NCBI GenBank assembly: GCA_013365365.1 | Contig: JABVXU010000633.1 | Coordinates: forward strand, 1 to 29,794 | Length of the DNA: 29,794 bases | Source of the DNA: Cruorifilaria tuberocauda | Taxonomy: Eukaryota; Nematoda; Chromadorea; Rhabditida; Onchocercidae | Direction: 5' to 3' | In this document: positions 1 through 18,528 of the stretch, piece by piece | Numbering within the stretch: the first letter of the stretch is position 1 | How the letters are laid out: every line of letters starts with the position of its first letter | Position numbers and translations under genes: made by a program | The notes under the pieces: model-generated | What the model saw: only the letters and a program-made list of their open reading frames with translations | Databases searched by the model: none | What the model was told of the DNA's origin: nothing

Positions 1-1485
1 TGAAAATTAATCATTTACAAAAATGAAGAAAAAAATTACTGTATTTAGCAAAAAAATTATTGTACTGAAAAATCAACAAAGGTTAAAGATTATATGTATG
101 AAATGAAAGTTTTTTTCCCTACCATTTTTTCTTATAAATCCATATAAAATATAACTAACAAATAGCAAAGGGAAAAAGTTTTTAAGAAATAAAATCAATC
201 AATCATGAAAATAAAGAAAAAAGTAGCTATATTTAGTATTAGTATATATATAAAATTAATTTAACAATCATCTCAAAATTAGCACTTTTTATTAAATCTT
301 CATCAATTTAGCAAATCGATCAGGTTATCATCAAACAATCATTTTAAAAAATCAAGCAAAATAATGCTTGATTCAATTTCTACAAATGTCGCTAAGAATT
401 ACTGAAATCACCTGCGTATATCGATGGGAATTGTAAAATAAGCGTGCCAACGATTTTATATCACGACCAGTTAACGTTTTACGATATTGAAGAAGACGAA
501 AAAAACTATTCATCGAATGAATCAGTGCATACATATACACGTAGCACGTTACATGTTCCACGTCGCTTACGTTTGCCCGTAATCCTTAGAGTAAAATTGT
601 TAAATAATCTGCAACACTTTGACAAATCCAACGATGCATAAAAACGATTTCATGAAATATAACTTAAGACTCAGAGGATAATGAAGAGTAATTCGGAGAA
701 TCAAATCCTAACTTTAACTCTTACTCAAATTTCAGCTCAAATCCTAAATAATTTCAGTTGAACTTCAAGCTCAAACTTAGCCTAATTAATCTCGATGTCA
801 TCTCTAATATCAACCATTTCTCTGACTTCCCATAACTCTAGATTACTACACTATATTTTCTCTTCAGTCTGTTCGTCTGCCATTAGGTAGTGTGGCGAGT
901 AGTTTTAGTGAAATGATTTGATCCTAATCGATAAATTAGGGGTACCGGGAATTATCGGGAGCGATTTGATGTATTCCGCGTTATATTGGTTGATTGCCTT
1001 TTCTTCATATATTTCATATTCATTTCCGTTACAGTTCGATTATCTTAGAAAATATTCTAATTATCTTAAAAATTATTCTTAATTTATTTTAAATGTTAAT
1101 TTTGCTCATAAATTCGTTTCATTTTACTTAAATTACGATCATTTTACTCAATAAAGAATTATCTTGAAATATTTCTTATTAATTCCGCAGAATCTTACAG
1201 ATACATATGGCTATTTCGCATTTAAATTTACTTATCTTTTCCTTAAGCCTTTCTTATGTAATTTATTACCTTATCTCATTATTTATTTTTTTTTTGTTTA
1301 TATTTCTATTTTCTATTGTTGTATAATCTATAAACAACATATTGTGCAACGCTGATTAAAGTCAACACTATTCCGTATCTGAATATATCTCTATGTTTTG
1401 ATAGCATATGCTTCATTATTTAGATGAATTTTGTGTTACGCTATCATTTAATTTTTTTCTTTCTTTTTAACTGAAAATCATATTC
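1..1485. other. AT-rich intergenic region upstream of rpn-3
   Basis: No coding sequence is convincing here. The short ORFs at 373-561 (minus) and 444-641 (plus) overlap each other, show no family similarity and have no plausible splice context. A slightly more GC-rich patch at about 880-990 stands out from the surroundings and could belong to the rpn-3 promoter, but no recognisable element supports that. The last 45 bases before 1487 become pyrimidine-rich and lead into the trans-splice-like acceptor. Confidence 0.7.
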
Positions 1486-1487
1486 AG
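1451..1487 (+). promoter_or_regulatory. Putative spliced-leader acceptor of rpn-3
   Basis: A T-rich run (about 1451-1469) leads to a CAG ending at 1487, nine bases before the ATG at 1496. No upstream coding exon is joined here, so this 3' splice site most likely receives a trans-spliced leader. An ordinary 5'UTR intron would look the same. Confidence 0.55.
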
Positions 1488-1495
1488 GAGAAAAA

Positions 1496-4400
1496 ATGGT
1501 GTCGAAGATGGAAATAGATGATCCAAAAGAAAATGTCAGTGATGAGAAAGAAGAGAGTGGTGATGCAAGGGAGGAGGATAAAGATGACATGTCAAAAGCG
1601 GAAGATTCCGACACTGCCATTCTAGAAAGTTAGTACTGTATTTTATCAAGTCTCTAATGAGATGAGAAAAATCGAAAAAAAAGAAAGGGTGGAGCTGTAT
1701 TGACTAGCTATAATATGGAAAATAGGCAAATATTCGGAAGTCATTTTTCTTAGCATAAGTTATATTCGTACGAAATAAACACATAATTTAAATCAAGAAA
1801 CTATTTTATGAGCGAGAGATACACTTTAAATCTTTGTGAATGCCAAAACAACAGTCATTTCAGAGACATAAGATTCTAACGATTTTAATCGTTGAATTTA
1901 AAATTTTCCAAAATATGCAGCGCTATTCTAAGTAACCTTTAAATATTCCACTATTATTCCTGGAAAAAAGTGTTATGAATTATAAAGAAATTTGAAAGTT
2001 ATTTCAACGTTGCGTTAATGCTCCATCGGGAACTGAATTCCAGGTTTGCGTGCATGGTGTTTACAGCTGGAAAAAGGTGAACTGCATGTACTCGCACGAA
2101 TGATTCAGCTTTTGCATAAAACTCGAAAACAATTAACTGCAAATGTGCTGACAAAGCTGATTACTTCACAACTGGGGGCGTTGCCACTTATCAAGGATCA
2201 ACTTATATCTTGGCTTCCGACTACTCCAAATATTTCTGGTCTTGTCCAACCGGTACAAACACGATTAAATTTATATATCTATACTCTAGATTAAATATTA
2301 TAAACTGTAGTACTAACGGAAATTTTTATGACATTTTCAGATGGAGGTAGATGTAAGTAAAGGTGGACGTTCTCCTCGACCTCTCAGGCGTTCAGGTGGT
2401 CAGCCATGTGCCGTTCCACCGGCGGAAGTAGAGCTTTACATCCATTTGCTTGTTCTACTTTATCTTGTTGATCAGAAGATGTTAGAGGAGGCAGAAAAGG
2501 TACTTTTCCCTTTCTTGTTTCCAGAATTTGTGTTTTCTTCTCTAAGTTTTGAGTAGGATAAAATCGGCTATGTTTTCCAGTGTGTGGAATCGTTAATTGC
2601 ACGGATCGACTATCACGAAAAACGTTCTTTGGATTCCATTGCAGCAAAAGCATTCTTCTATTTGTGTCTCATTTACGAAACAAAGAATAAACTCGACGAA
2701 TTGAGAGCGTAAGTTTAGTTGAGGAAAAAGTTTGGGTGACGTAGAAACAAATATTTTTTTTTGATTAGTACGGAATTCTTTAAACTGAAAGGGAAAGAAA
2801 CCATTAGTGTGGAATGCATTTTAAATGAATTTAGAATCATTAGACAATTTTTTTTGCAGTAAATAATTAACTTTCAGTTACCTAAATGGTCGTCTTCGAA
2901 CAGCAACACTTCGTCGGCAGTACGATTCGCAGGCAGTATTGATTGTTTGTCTTTTGCGTGCCTACTTGATTGGGAAACATTACGAAGCTGCAGCTATGCT
3001 TGTCTCAAAGGTTGGACATTTTTTTTCACTATATTGAGAATAGTTTATAAATATAAAGTATATGGTGTTATTGACAAATGGAATGATAGTGAACGGAAAA
3101 TAAAATGATTATGCAGCAAACACTGAAGAAAAGCTGTCAAATTCTCATGCTGAACCAATATAATGTTGTGTTTTTTTAAGATAACATTTCCCGAGGGTGC
3201 GTCAAATAATGATTTGGCACGTTTTCTATATTATCAAGGTAGAATTAAAGCAATGCAATTGGATTATACTGCTGCTGCCGGTTACTTTTTGCAGGCAATT
3301 CGTAAAGCTCCTCAGGATGCTGCCATAGGTTTTAAGCAAAATGTAAGTCACTTTTTTTCAGGCAAATGAAATAAACTAGGAAAATAAAAAGGATGAGTCA
3401 GAAAAAATTATGGTATTTTTTTAATTATGAAAAAATTTAAACTTATTTGAATTCCACTAAATTTCTTATTCCTCAATGCCTAGGTTGACGATCGCTTAAA
3501 GCGAACATTTTTAGGTACAAAAATGGATTGTTGTAATTAGTTTGCTACAAGGTGAAATCCCAGAACGATCTGTGTTTCGTGTGCCAATTCATCGGAAAAC
3601 CTTAGCACCATATCTGGAACTTACTCAAGGTGATTTTGCTTTACAAATTTGGGTTGAAGCCGTTGTGAATCCCAAACATGTTTTTGTTCTTTAAAAAGTT
3701 TCCAGTGAAAATTTTGAAAATACTTCAATTGTTGCTTCATCTGCTTCAATCTGCTATTATGGATTAAACGTAGTCCAAATTTTTTAATGAAAATATCAAA
3801 ATTTCATTAGTAAGGACTCCGTACTTTTTTTAGCTGTACGCTTGGGAGATTTGTTGTTCTTCAACAAAGTGCTAAACAAACATGCAAAAGATGTTTTCGG
3901 ACCTGATGAAACTTTGACCCTGATTGTTCGTCTTAGGCAAAATGTCATCAAAACAGCATTACGTCAGATTAGTACTGCTTATTCTTGTATATCAATCAAA
4001 GATATTTGCAAGAAATTACTTTTGAATAGTGATCAAGAAGCGGAATACCTGGTTGCTAAGGTGAATTTTAAATAGTTCTATATTTTTGAAAATTTGCATT
4101 AAAGTCTCAAATTATTATGGAATCCAACTCCTGGCGGCTCATAGTATAAATTTCTACAGGCAATCAAAGATGGTGGTATTGAAGCAGCCATTACATTTGA
4201 TTCTCAGAAATCTTCTAACAGATACATGCAATCGAAGGAAACTGAAGATATTTATCGTACTACAGAACCACAAACGCATTTTGATACTCGTATTCGGTAA
4301 GGAAACATGGTGATTGATTAAAGTACATGGTGAAAGTTTTGGAACTTAAAATTCCTGTTTAATACGACTATTTACTAGAAGATCGCACCGATTTTCTGGA

Positions 4401-4968
4401 TAATTTGATTTTTTTTAATTTTGGGATATGAGTTTAGGATTAGATTTATATTTCAAATTTTTTCTTATCAAAGATGCAATTGGAACAAGGAATTAAATAT
4501 GGTGGTACACGAACTAGCTTGAGAAAAGGTCTCCCTAACTCTCCTGGTGCTGTAACTTATTACATCAATCAATACTTCTTTATTTAAATTGCAACTTTTC
4601 AAAAATTTAATTTGAAATTAATTCGTGCTGTGAAAAAGGCAAATAATTTGGTAAACTCCAAGCATATTTAAGTTAAGATTTTGACAGTTTTTTCAACAAC
4701 TCATTCATATCTTTATAGTTATTGTTTGGAATTGCACAACCAAGCAGTGAAAGCATTACGCTACCCGCCAACGACTGGTAAAGGTGTGGTTGAATCAATT
4801 GAGGAGCAAAGAGAGCGTGAACAGCAGGTGAAAAGCGCGTTATTAGCAAATTTTAATGCTTGAGGATTTTCCAAAAGTAATCTGTAGACGAACGAATTAA
4901 CTTTATTTTATTTTCAGGAATTGGAATTTGCGAAAGAGATGGCTGAGGAAGATGATGATGATTTTTAA
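1496..4968 (+). CDS. rpn-3: 26S proteasome regulatory subunit Rpn3 / PSMD3
   Basis: Rpn3 is a PCI-domain subunit of the 19S lid of the 26S proteasome and helps scaffold the deubiquitinating lid in cytosol and nucleus. Eleven exons: 1496-1628, 2044-2252, 2341-2499, 2581-2708, 2878-3010, 3181-3342, 3515-3629, 3834-4060, 4160-4296, 4719-4827, 4918-4968. They give 520 aa, close to human PSMD3 (534), and all phases close. The first 45 residues are acidic and low-complexity. Family-typical stretches include LRTATLRRQYDSQA (exon 5), RFLYYQGRIKAMQLDY and KAPQDAAIGFKQN (exon 6), LIVRLRQNVIKTALRQIS (exon 8) and the conserved tail EREQQELEFAKEMAEE ending DDDDF. The PCI module should span roughly residues 290-460. 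The start is the first ATG after the acceptor at 1487; a second Met follows at codon 5. No defect was seen. Confidence 0.97.
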
Positions 4969-5023
4969 ATAAATGTTTAATCTTGAATACAAGTAATTCT
5001 TGTTTTCGTCCTTATTGAATAAA
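4968..5023 (+). terminator. rpn-3 poly(A) signals
   Basis: AATAAA occurs at 4968-4973, overlapping the last base of the stop codon, and again at 5018-5023. The second is the more usual distance from a stop codon and is the likelier cleavage signal. Confidence 0.6.
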
Positions 5024-5483
5024 AATTTAAGTTTAAATGAATTAATGTATAATACCGTGTTTATCAATGTTGCGAGTTTTCAATAACTTATATCTAAGCA
5101 AATGGAGATCGTTTTAAAGGGATGGACTAAGTAGGTTAAAAAACTGAAGAGAAAAGGTGATACGCAAAGTGCCGAGCTGAATACGATATGCAAAATTGTC
5201 TGAGCTTGGATTAAATCATTTTGGGGATGTGAGTGTAAAAACAATAGTTCTACCACCTGAAAATCCAAAAAATTTCTATGTAGATGGCAGGAATGAAGAG
5301 AAAAATCTGAAACTTCATGGAATCTGATGCTCTTAATAGAATTGAAGTTTTCCTATTGAGAATTCATTCTATGATGATCATTGATTTGTCGGATTTTTCG
5401 TGGTTACTTCGTGTGGACGTTTTAACGATTTACCATGACTAGCGATTTTTCATAATGTTTTTTTTTCCCAATTTAGCCTGCCT
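5024..5483 (+). other. Intercistronic region rpn-3 / mrpl-32
   Basis: About 460 bases follow the second rpn-3 AATAAA. No coding sequence was recognised; the minus-strand ORF at 5080-5268 has no family features. The region ends in a T-rich tract and ATTTAG at 5471-5476, a good 3' splice site only seven bases before the mrpl-32 ATG. The spacing and shared orientation fit an operon-type gap, but an independent promoter within it is equally possible. Confidence 0.6.
5458..5476 (+). promoter_or_regulatory. Putative spliced-leader acceptor of mrpl-32
   Basis: A poly-T/C stretch followed by AATTTAG ends at 5476, with the ATG at 5484. There is no coding exon to join upstream, so this looks like a trans-splice acceptor. 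The very short leader before the ATG is typical of trans-spliced nematode messages. Confidence 0.6.
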
Positions 5484-6642
5484 ATGCAGCGTTTCAAACA
5501 ATATTTAATACGATACTACGCGTTGATCCGATACGGGGACAGATTAGACCCAACGTTTGCTTTTTGCGGTGATATTTCATTACGAAATAATGATAGTAGT
5601 GGGTCATCTGGATCATTGTGGGATGTTCAAGATATTATCGAGAAGTTCCGATTCGCTTGGGGTGTCCCGAAAATCAGGACTTGTCAAGGTTTACTATTAT
5701 TTAGTTTTGATTTATGTGATCCTTTTTTTGTCTAGAAATTTCCAAAATTAAAGCGATAGACTTTCTTTATTGAATAGTTCCATTTTTGTTTTAAACAGAA
5801 AATCAGAATTACTTTGTTTTTTAGAAGACGTAATTCATATAAATTAACGATTGTTAACTTATATTTAATCAATATTGTTCGATTTTAGCAAAGAAAGTAA
5901 CCCGCAAATTTGATGTAAACAGGACGTTACACCTCAAAACGAAATTGATAGTATGCCATGTTTGCGGCAGTTACCATGATTATGACAAAATATGCGGTAA
6001 CATTTGTGTTTTCTTGTAAAGAAGGAAGAATTTTATACTTGTAAAATTTAGCAAACCCGTAAAGTATAATTTTTGCAGGCATTTTTGAAACTGTTATTTT
6101 CACTTGAGAACATTCTACTATATTTATTCAATTTATGTTGTCAAACTATCTATTTTAGCAAATCACGCCCCGTAAACTGAAGTGTTGGGATATCAGGGCT
6201 TAAAAACAGGAAAACTTTTACCAAAATAGTTTAATATTTAGGAAGGTGGTATAATGAGTGAAAAATCAAGAAATTATAAGTTTTCCTTCCAGTTGAATTT
6301 ATTCATGTTTGGGAGAATGTAAAAGTTATTCAGTTCCATTTGGTTCATGAAGTAGATATTAGTTTAAAGTTGGAAATTTTTTATTGCATTGCAGCAACTT
6401 GTTACAAGAAAGTACGAGAATTAACCAATTTGATGAAATCCAAAATTATGGCTTACAATCCGTATATTGGAGAGAAGCAATCGACGAATGTGAGATTTGA
6501 GGATGATCCGCGAGAAGCACACCAAGATGATGAAGTTTTCATCGATCGAAAAGGAAGAAAAAGAATTGTTGAGTTAGGAATTCCACGGCCAACATGGTTT
6601 AAGCCTAAATTTGTAGACAACTTTGATTCCAAGAAGCAATAA
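5484..6642 (+). CDS. mrpl-32: Mitochondrial large ribosomal subunit protein bL32m
   Basis: This is a structural protein of the mitochondrial large ribosomal subunit. Three exons: 5484-5688, 5889-5996, 6395-6642. They give 186 aa, close to human MRPL32 (188). The N-terminus is rich in Arg/Lys and aromatic residues with no acidic residue in the first 19, as expected for a mitochondrial presequence. In this family the presequence region is removed by the m-AAA protease. The zinc-ribbon is complete: CxxC at residues 91/94 and CxxC at 104/107, with nine residues between the pairs. The second intron splits codon 105, inside the second CxxC. After the ribbon come KKVRELT and a charged tail. The exon 3 acceptor at 6394 (GCAG) was chosen because it restores phase and the second CxxC. 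Orientation and spacing make it a candidate operon partner of rpn-3. Confidence 0.95.
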
Positions 6643-6643
6643 A
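6638..6643 (+). terminator. mrpl-32 poly(A) signal overlapping the stop codon
   Basis: The last codon and stop (CAA TAA) run straight into AAAA, so AATAAA spans 6638-6643. If used, the 3'UTR would be only about 15-20 bases. No other perfect hexamer was seen close downstream. Confidence 0.5.
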
Positions 6644-7784
6644 AATAACAAAAGAAAAACCATATATATAAGTAAACTATTAAATAGTAAACAGCAAATT
6701 TCGTTAAAAAGAGCATTCACTTTTGACGTAAACATCCGTGAACATGTTTTACTTGATACCTTTGTTGGTAAATAAGTTGTACAGTTTTGTAACTAACATA
6801 AAACTTTCCGAAACAAATTAATTAAAATTCAAATTGGAGCTTCCAGTGTTATTTTGATGTATTTCCAGACCATTATTTCGATTATAGTTATTGACAGTTA
6901 GTAATGCAACAGATGATTTCCTAAATTAAACTGCATACCAAATCAAAATTGTTCAGTTAAACCTTCAATTAGTGGTATTTTGTATAGTACTATAAGCGAA
7001 TATATTCATATGATGTAGGCTGTTGGCATCTTTACAAGGCTACTTCACATGAAATAATCTAGAAAAATATAATATTATAAGCTGTTTCATTTTTACAATT
7101 TTTTCCACTGAGCAGAGATTTCTATACTGTTTATGACAGACATGAAAACACATACCTTGTTATTTTAATTAAAATTGAAAGTTTGTAAAATTGAAGTGAC
7201 ACTCAAGATAAAGTACGTAGCAACTAGTGCACGTAACAATAACAGCAGCAGATATGAAACAATAATATATATATATATATATATGAAAAGATTGCTTTAA
7301 ATATAACCCTTAATAAATAACGATAATGAAGATGATAATACTGATAGTGTAGAACCATATCACAATGATCGATAGTAACAGCAATGTTCACTGCAATACC
7401 AAGAAATATCACATGTTATCAGTAGCACTCGTGGAAATAGTTAATCACTAAGCTACGATCAACGATAATTTATAAGTTAACTCTTTAAAGAAGGTATCAA
7501 ATTCACGAAGTAGATCAAACCAAAATATTTCTTTTTTGAACCGATAGGCTTGGTCTTTGATAACATCCTTTAGCTTCCTTACTGTAAAATTCTAATCAGT
7601 TTGGATTTTCAAAATAATTATCGGAAAAATGATACAAGAATGTTGGGAGAGGTTCTTGAAGTGAAAGCATTAATTCAGACTACAATCAATAAAACAATAT
7701 TGACATGACCAAGAGAAAGAAGAGCAAAAAGAGCCATGGTAAATGTACAGAGAAGTTATTTAGTACAATCTAATGCATGACCAT
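6644..7784. other. Convergent spacer between mrpl-32 and ksr
   Basis: About 1.1 kb between the 3' ends of two convergent genes. No coding sequence is supported; the minus-strand ORF at 7224-7412 is translated mainly from an AT microsatellite and its flanks. No perfect AATAAA was seen on the minus strand close to the ksr stop, so the ksr poly(A) signal is either a variant or was missed. Confidence 0.65.
7264..7284. repeat. (AT)n microsatellite
   Basis: An uninterrupted alternating A/T run of about 21 bases in the spacer between mrpl-32 and ksr. Confidence 0.9.
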
Positions 7785-13902
<6,118 letters not shown>

Positions 13903-13922
13903 TCTGCAAGTCCTGAAAGTTT
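13903..13922 (-). promoter_or_regulatory. Putative spliced-leader acceptor of ksr
   Basis: On the minus strand, a pyrimidine-rich CTTTCAG ends at plus coordinate 13913, eleven bases before the ATG (13902). No upstream coding exon was recognised, so this is a likely trans-splice acceptor and supports the chosen start. Confidence 0.55.
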
Positions 13923-14836
13923 AAGTTCAGTAGACATTAAAAAAAATTGCGGAAATCGCACGCCTACTTTATAGAATATATATGAATATGGTAAAAATTT
14001 CTTTAAAAACCTGACATATATGATGAAATGATATTTTGAAAACGTACCTCTAGATAATTTATTACTATATTTTATATCATAATACTTCATTTCCAAACTA
14101 ATATACAAATATCAATTTGTGGCGAACGTTTTCGAACTTATTAACAAACATGACAGCTGAAAAAAATTTAACGACTAAATCAGTTAAAAATATGCCTATG
14201 TAAATTGCCGAAATTCTCCATAAACGTTACGTATGATTTTTTTTATCCATGCATTCATAACTTTTTAAATCACAACTAATTAGTTTTGGCGAGGAAAAAA
14301 AAAACAATAAGAGGTACATGAATTACTCTCATGAAACTATACTTGATCTAATTTCATTTACATCATTTAAAGTGCATTGCTTGTTGTTAAAGACATCGAG
14401 GAGACAAATAACAGAGATAAAATTAACGTGAAATTGATCCAAAATCAATTATATTGTACTTTTCATTTTGTACTTTTCACTAATTATCATATTGATTATA
14501 TAACTCATTTCAAAACTTTCGTATAATCTAAACAGTTTAGAAAAATTAAGCATACACAAAAATCGAAATATTTGAGCAATTTAGATGTGAAATGAAAATA
14601 ATAGGAAAATTTCAAGTATTTAGAATGTAGCAAAATTTATAAAGTGATATAAACCACATCATTGATACATCTATTTCACACTCCTGTATTCTCTATCATC
14701 GATTTTTCTTTTTTTTTTTTTGATTAATCTATTTGGCCGTATATCTTGCACGTTAAAATATGTGTGCATGTAGCATATATCTTTCAAGTTAAATTTTCGA
14801 TAAACTTTTTCTTCTCTACTGAAATTCTCTATGTGA

Positions 14837-14984
14837 TTATGTCTGTGTGTTCTAAATGTAACAGATACAGGAATACCTTACATAACTGTAACGGTAAATT
14901 TGGTTATATTATATCTGTCTCTATGTGCATATAATTCCCCAAATATTGTTAGATTATATCTGTATGTTCTAAATGTAAAAGATA
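14837..14984. repeat. Direct repeat, 32 bp, 116 bp apart
   Basis: The segment at 14837-14868 recurs at 14953-14984 with three differences; both contain TGTTCTAAATGTAA. A partial, more diverged copy of its first part (ATTATATCTGT) lies between them near 14908. This looks like a decayed tandem duplication. Confidence 0.75.
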
Positions 14985-15690
14985 AGCTAATAACCGAGCA
15001 ATTGCCCAAAATCCCTTCCGTTCGGTTTTTTAAGGAATACTTAAGTAACGAGATCCATCCTTGCATTAAAAAATTACTACTACGTTAAACTACAATGATA
15101 TAGATGTATATAATGGATAAGCGTAAAATCATCCACTCAATCGGAATATAACTTGAACCGATCAACTAATACAGAACTATTCTAATAGAAAAATACTATA
15201 AGTAGTTCCTTTTTTCACGTATGAAATCCGGAGTATCTCGTTCTATTACGCTGTAAACATTACGTTACACCATCACGGTATCATTCTTAACCCACGAGCA
15301 TGTACCGTCGAAGCCGAAGCGTACGTATAAACGAATGGTACGTTGATTCTATGTGCTATGCATATTCATTGTTGGCTTTTTTAATTAATTAGAAAGCCAT
15401 AAATAGCTTCATACTCAACATCACAAACGAAATTATCATTATCAAGTTTAACTTCCATGATAGCAAAGATGACTTTTGACCTTTTTATTTATTTACAATT
15501 GCTTGTACTTTTTTAATGACACAATCGCGGATTTTTTGAATTCAAACTTCAAATTCATGAAAAAAAGTGGAAAATATATTTTTTCTTAAATTGATTAAAA
15601 AAAAATTATCGAGACGAAACAAAAAGTTTGCATACTGGTCCTCTATTTTCGGGAAACTTCTTTAGTGCCTAATTTGTTATGTCACATTCC

Positions 15691-15790
15691 ATTTCTCTCT
15701 TTCTCCAACTTCTCTTCATTTTGTCCTTTCTTTCTCTTTCTCTTCTTTCTTTTATTCTCTAGCTCCCTCTTTTCTTCTCATCATCTCTCT
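15691..15790 (+). repeat. Polypyrimidine tract
   Basis: About 100 bases made mostly of C and T, with few purines, on the plus strand. Such tracts can adopt unusual structure or serve as splice/promoter elements. It yields the spurious Phe/Ser/Leu-rich ORF at 15665-15853. Confidence 0.75.
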
Positions 15791-15994
15791 GCCACCCAAT
15801 CAGTAAGTACAACAAAATGTTCTCGAACTTTCGTGACGGAATCAATTGAATGACGCTGAATGTACTCCTCATATCAGTTAACCAGTTTGATCCTGAACTC
15901 CAATGGTTGTGCCGATCGTTTCGCTCAGCAGGTTAAGCTTAGAACATGAGTAACTTAACTCTTCATGTTAATCAATTTATCATGATCTTATCTC

Positions 15995-16375
15995 ATGATA
16001 ACCATCATTTGACATTATCCGGATTTTTTTTTGCACGGTAAGATATTATTAGTGAATAATCATTAATTCATCTTATCTGGAATTTTTCTTTATTATTCAT
16101 CATTTCATTTATCTTGAAATTTTTGCGTGGTAAAATATTAATGTGAATAATCGTCAATTTATCTTATCCGGAATTTATGGTGATTAGTCGACATTTCATC
16201 TTTTCCGGAATTCCTTGCATGATAACATGTGGTAGTAAATAATCATTAATTTATCCTATCTAAAACTTTTTGGATGGTAAAATATTACAGTGAATAATTA
16301 TCGATTCATCTTATTCGAAATTCTTTCGCATAGCAAGATATAATGAATAATCATCAGTTTATCCGGAATTTTTTG
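15995..16375. repeat. Degenerate minisatellite, about eight units of 40-55 bp
   Basis: A core of the form TCATnnATTTATCTTATCCGG followed by AATTTTT recurs near 16004, 16058, 16099, 16149, 16187, 16241, 16296 and 16348. Linkers often contain TGGTAAnATATTA and GTGAATAAT. Units are diverged, and period estimates vary from 38 to 55 because of indels. It lies roughly 2.2 kb upstream of the hsp-110 start. Confidence 0.75.
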
Positions 16376-18528
16376 TTTTGATGAAAACTTTTGCTTCAGT
16401 GGCGGAAAAATAAGATAGGAAAGTGGAAAAGTACTTATAAATTTATTTATTTTTCTGGGAGTTGTGGCATATAGAATTGTTTATGAAGACTTGATTATTC
16501 GCTGGAAATAATTTAGTGTTTTTGACGTATTAAGATGAAAATATGATCAGCTGGGCGATCGCTTAATTTCCTCTCTGTTTTCTTTATGGATTGGCAAAAT
16601 TTTCGTTGATGAAACTAATCGCTTGAGCGATTGATCGAAATATTGGATCAAAACTGTTCGAAAATAAATACCCAATAATAAGTGAACGCTCTTTATGTAT
16701 TTGGATGATACTCAGAAAACCTAGCTTAAGAGATGGAAAGACAGCTGGTTATTTGATAGAGTAATTAATGATGCATGGAGAAGGTTGTTTTTGTATAAGG
16801 AATCAATGGGAAACATGCGGTTTTAGAAATAGATGAATGCGAATTTTGTAGGCAATTATTTCTCTTATTCGTTCGGGATTGATACATATACTTCTTCTTC
16901 TTCTTAAATGTTGTTAGCTTATTATGTTACATAAAAGTCGCGAAGAAGTTGAGCAAGTCGTGGCAAAAAATTAGTTGTACCACCTGCATGTTTAAGATGA
17001 ATCATACGTAATTTGCACATGCGGAGTTATAAAATATCCCGCGTATGAAAACATTTGCGTGCTCTACTTATATTAATCAGGCAGTACATTCGTACCATTA
17101 ACTCTTGCCTATAGCCTTCATTCATCTAATTATTATTTATTGTTGTTGGCATAATTCAAGTCTAAGTATATCTGGTATTTATTTATTGTCTACGTCATAT
17201 TTTGGTTTTTCATGTCAAATTTATTAATACTTTTGAGATACGATCTTCACTTTCGAAATACCTTTGTTTTTCTCTTCGCGTTTGAAAAGCAAAGCTTTTT
17301 TTGAAATTACAGTATCGACTGCACAAGAGAGAGCGAGAAAAATTATATATGCAGAGTAGGTCTCTTCTTTCATATCGTGGACTTCTTTGATTTTTATGAT
17401 TCATCTCCTTTATTATTTCACTTCATTTTTCATTTTTATGGGCTTTCTAATAATGTTGTAAATATAAACTCTGTAAGTCCTAGAACTCTTACATACATTA
17501 TCAACTGAAGACATAAGTAATACGTCGGATGTTTTTCTAGAACATAGTGTATTGTAACCTTGGGTTCTTAATAGGAGATTTTTAGGAATGAATGAATGGA
17601 AATCTGAAGATTGATTGTAAACTAAAGGATAGGAAATGCGACACGGTTACCATGGAACCATTGTAAGATGATATATTTGTCAAAATATAATTCCGGCACC
17701 CTTTCTTAACTTTCACAACCAAAATTAGAGTTTTAGAAAAATTAGCCATTTCTTAAACAATGCATCAAACATCAGCGGTTAATTCAATGAAAGAAAAATT
17801 ACACACATCGAGGTGTGTAATGGACAGATTTTTGGATTTAAAGAGAAGCATGATTATTTAAATAAATTTATCCGCTGGACTCATTTTTGATTATTGAATT
17901 CAAACATATGCAATTAACGGCGTATCATTATATTTTATTTACTATATGAGTCACACTTGTTTACAATAAATATTTTGTAGAGGACACAGGAAAAGCTTCC
18001 GACATTTCTTCTTTATTTTTCCATATTGATTGAACTCATTTACAGTCGAGGTTTTTGGCTTTTGTCTTTATTATTTGACTATAACTTATGAAATAGTTCC
18101 TTTGTCCCGTATTGATTAATTATTTGTGCGAATGTGTGTTCGCTTATAATCCTTCCTTCTCTCATTCTTTTAAATGGCAATGCATTTTTTTCATTTTTCT
18201 ATCTGAATATCAACCCATTTGTGAGTTAACATACACTTACTTTTCTGCATTGTCAGTTAGTGATAACACAGTGATGGTAGCACTGTGTTGTTTACGGATG
18301 ACAGATGCGTGGTCCTGTGGAAGTTCCACGTATCATGTACGCCTGATGTTTCGGAACATTTTTTTTGATCAGACTCCCGTGATGTAGTTAATTTTGATTT
18401 TATTATAATCGATTTTTTGAATTTCTATTTGAAGAATCTGCTTTATCTTGCTTCATATATGGTACGTATTATTACTGTTTTCATCGGAGTTTAGAACGTT
18501 TAGTTTGTCATATGAATGAATTTTAATT

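Noticed and set aside
373..641. Overlapping ORFs of 62 and 65 codons on opposite strands
   Set aside because: No family similarity, no splice or leader context, and length expected by chance.
3483..3514. Alternative upstream acceptor (CCTAG at about 3479-3483) for rpn-3 exon 7
   Set aside because: Using it adds 31 bases and breaks the reading phase; the acceptor at 3514 gives the conserved VQKWIVVISLLQGEIP.
16617..16632. Perfect palindrome AATCGCTTGAGCGATT, considered as an operator or origin element
   Set aside because: A single short palindrome in AT-rich spacer with no second copy or context; chance cannot be excluded.
17535..17542. TTCTAGAA, considered as a heat-shock element for hsp-110
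   Set aside because: Only two of the three required units and about 1 kb upstream of the start codon.
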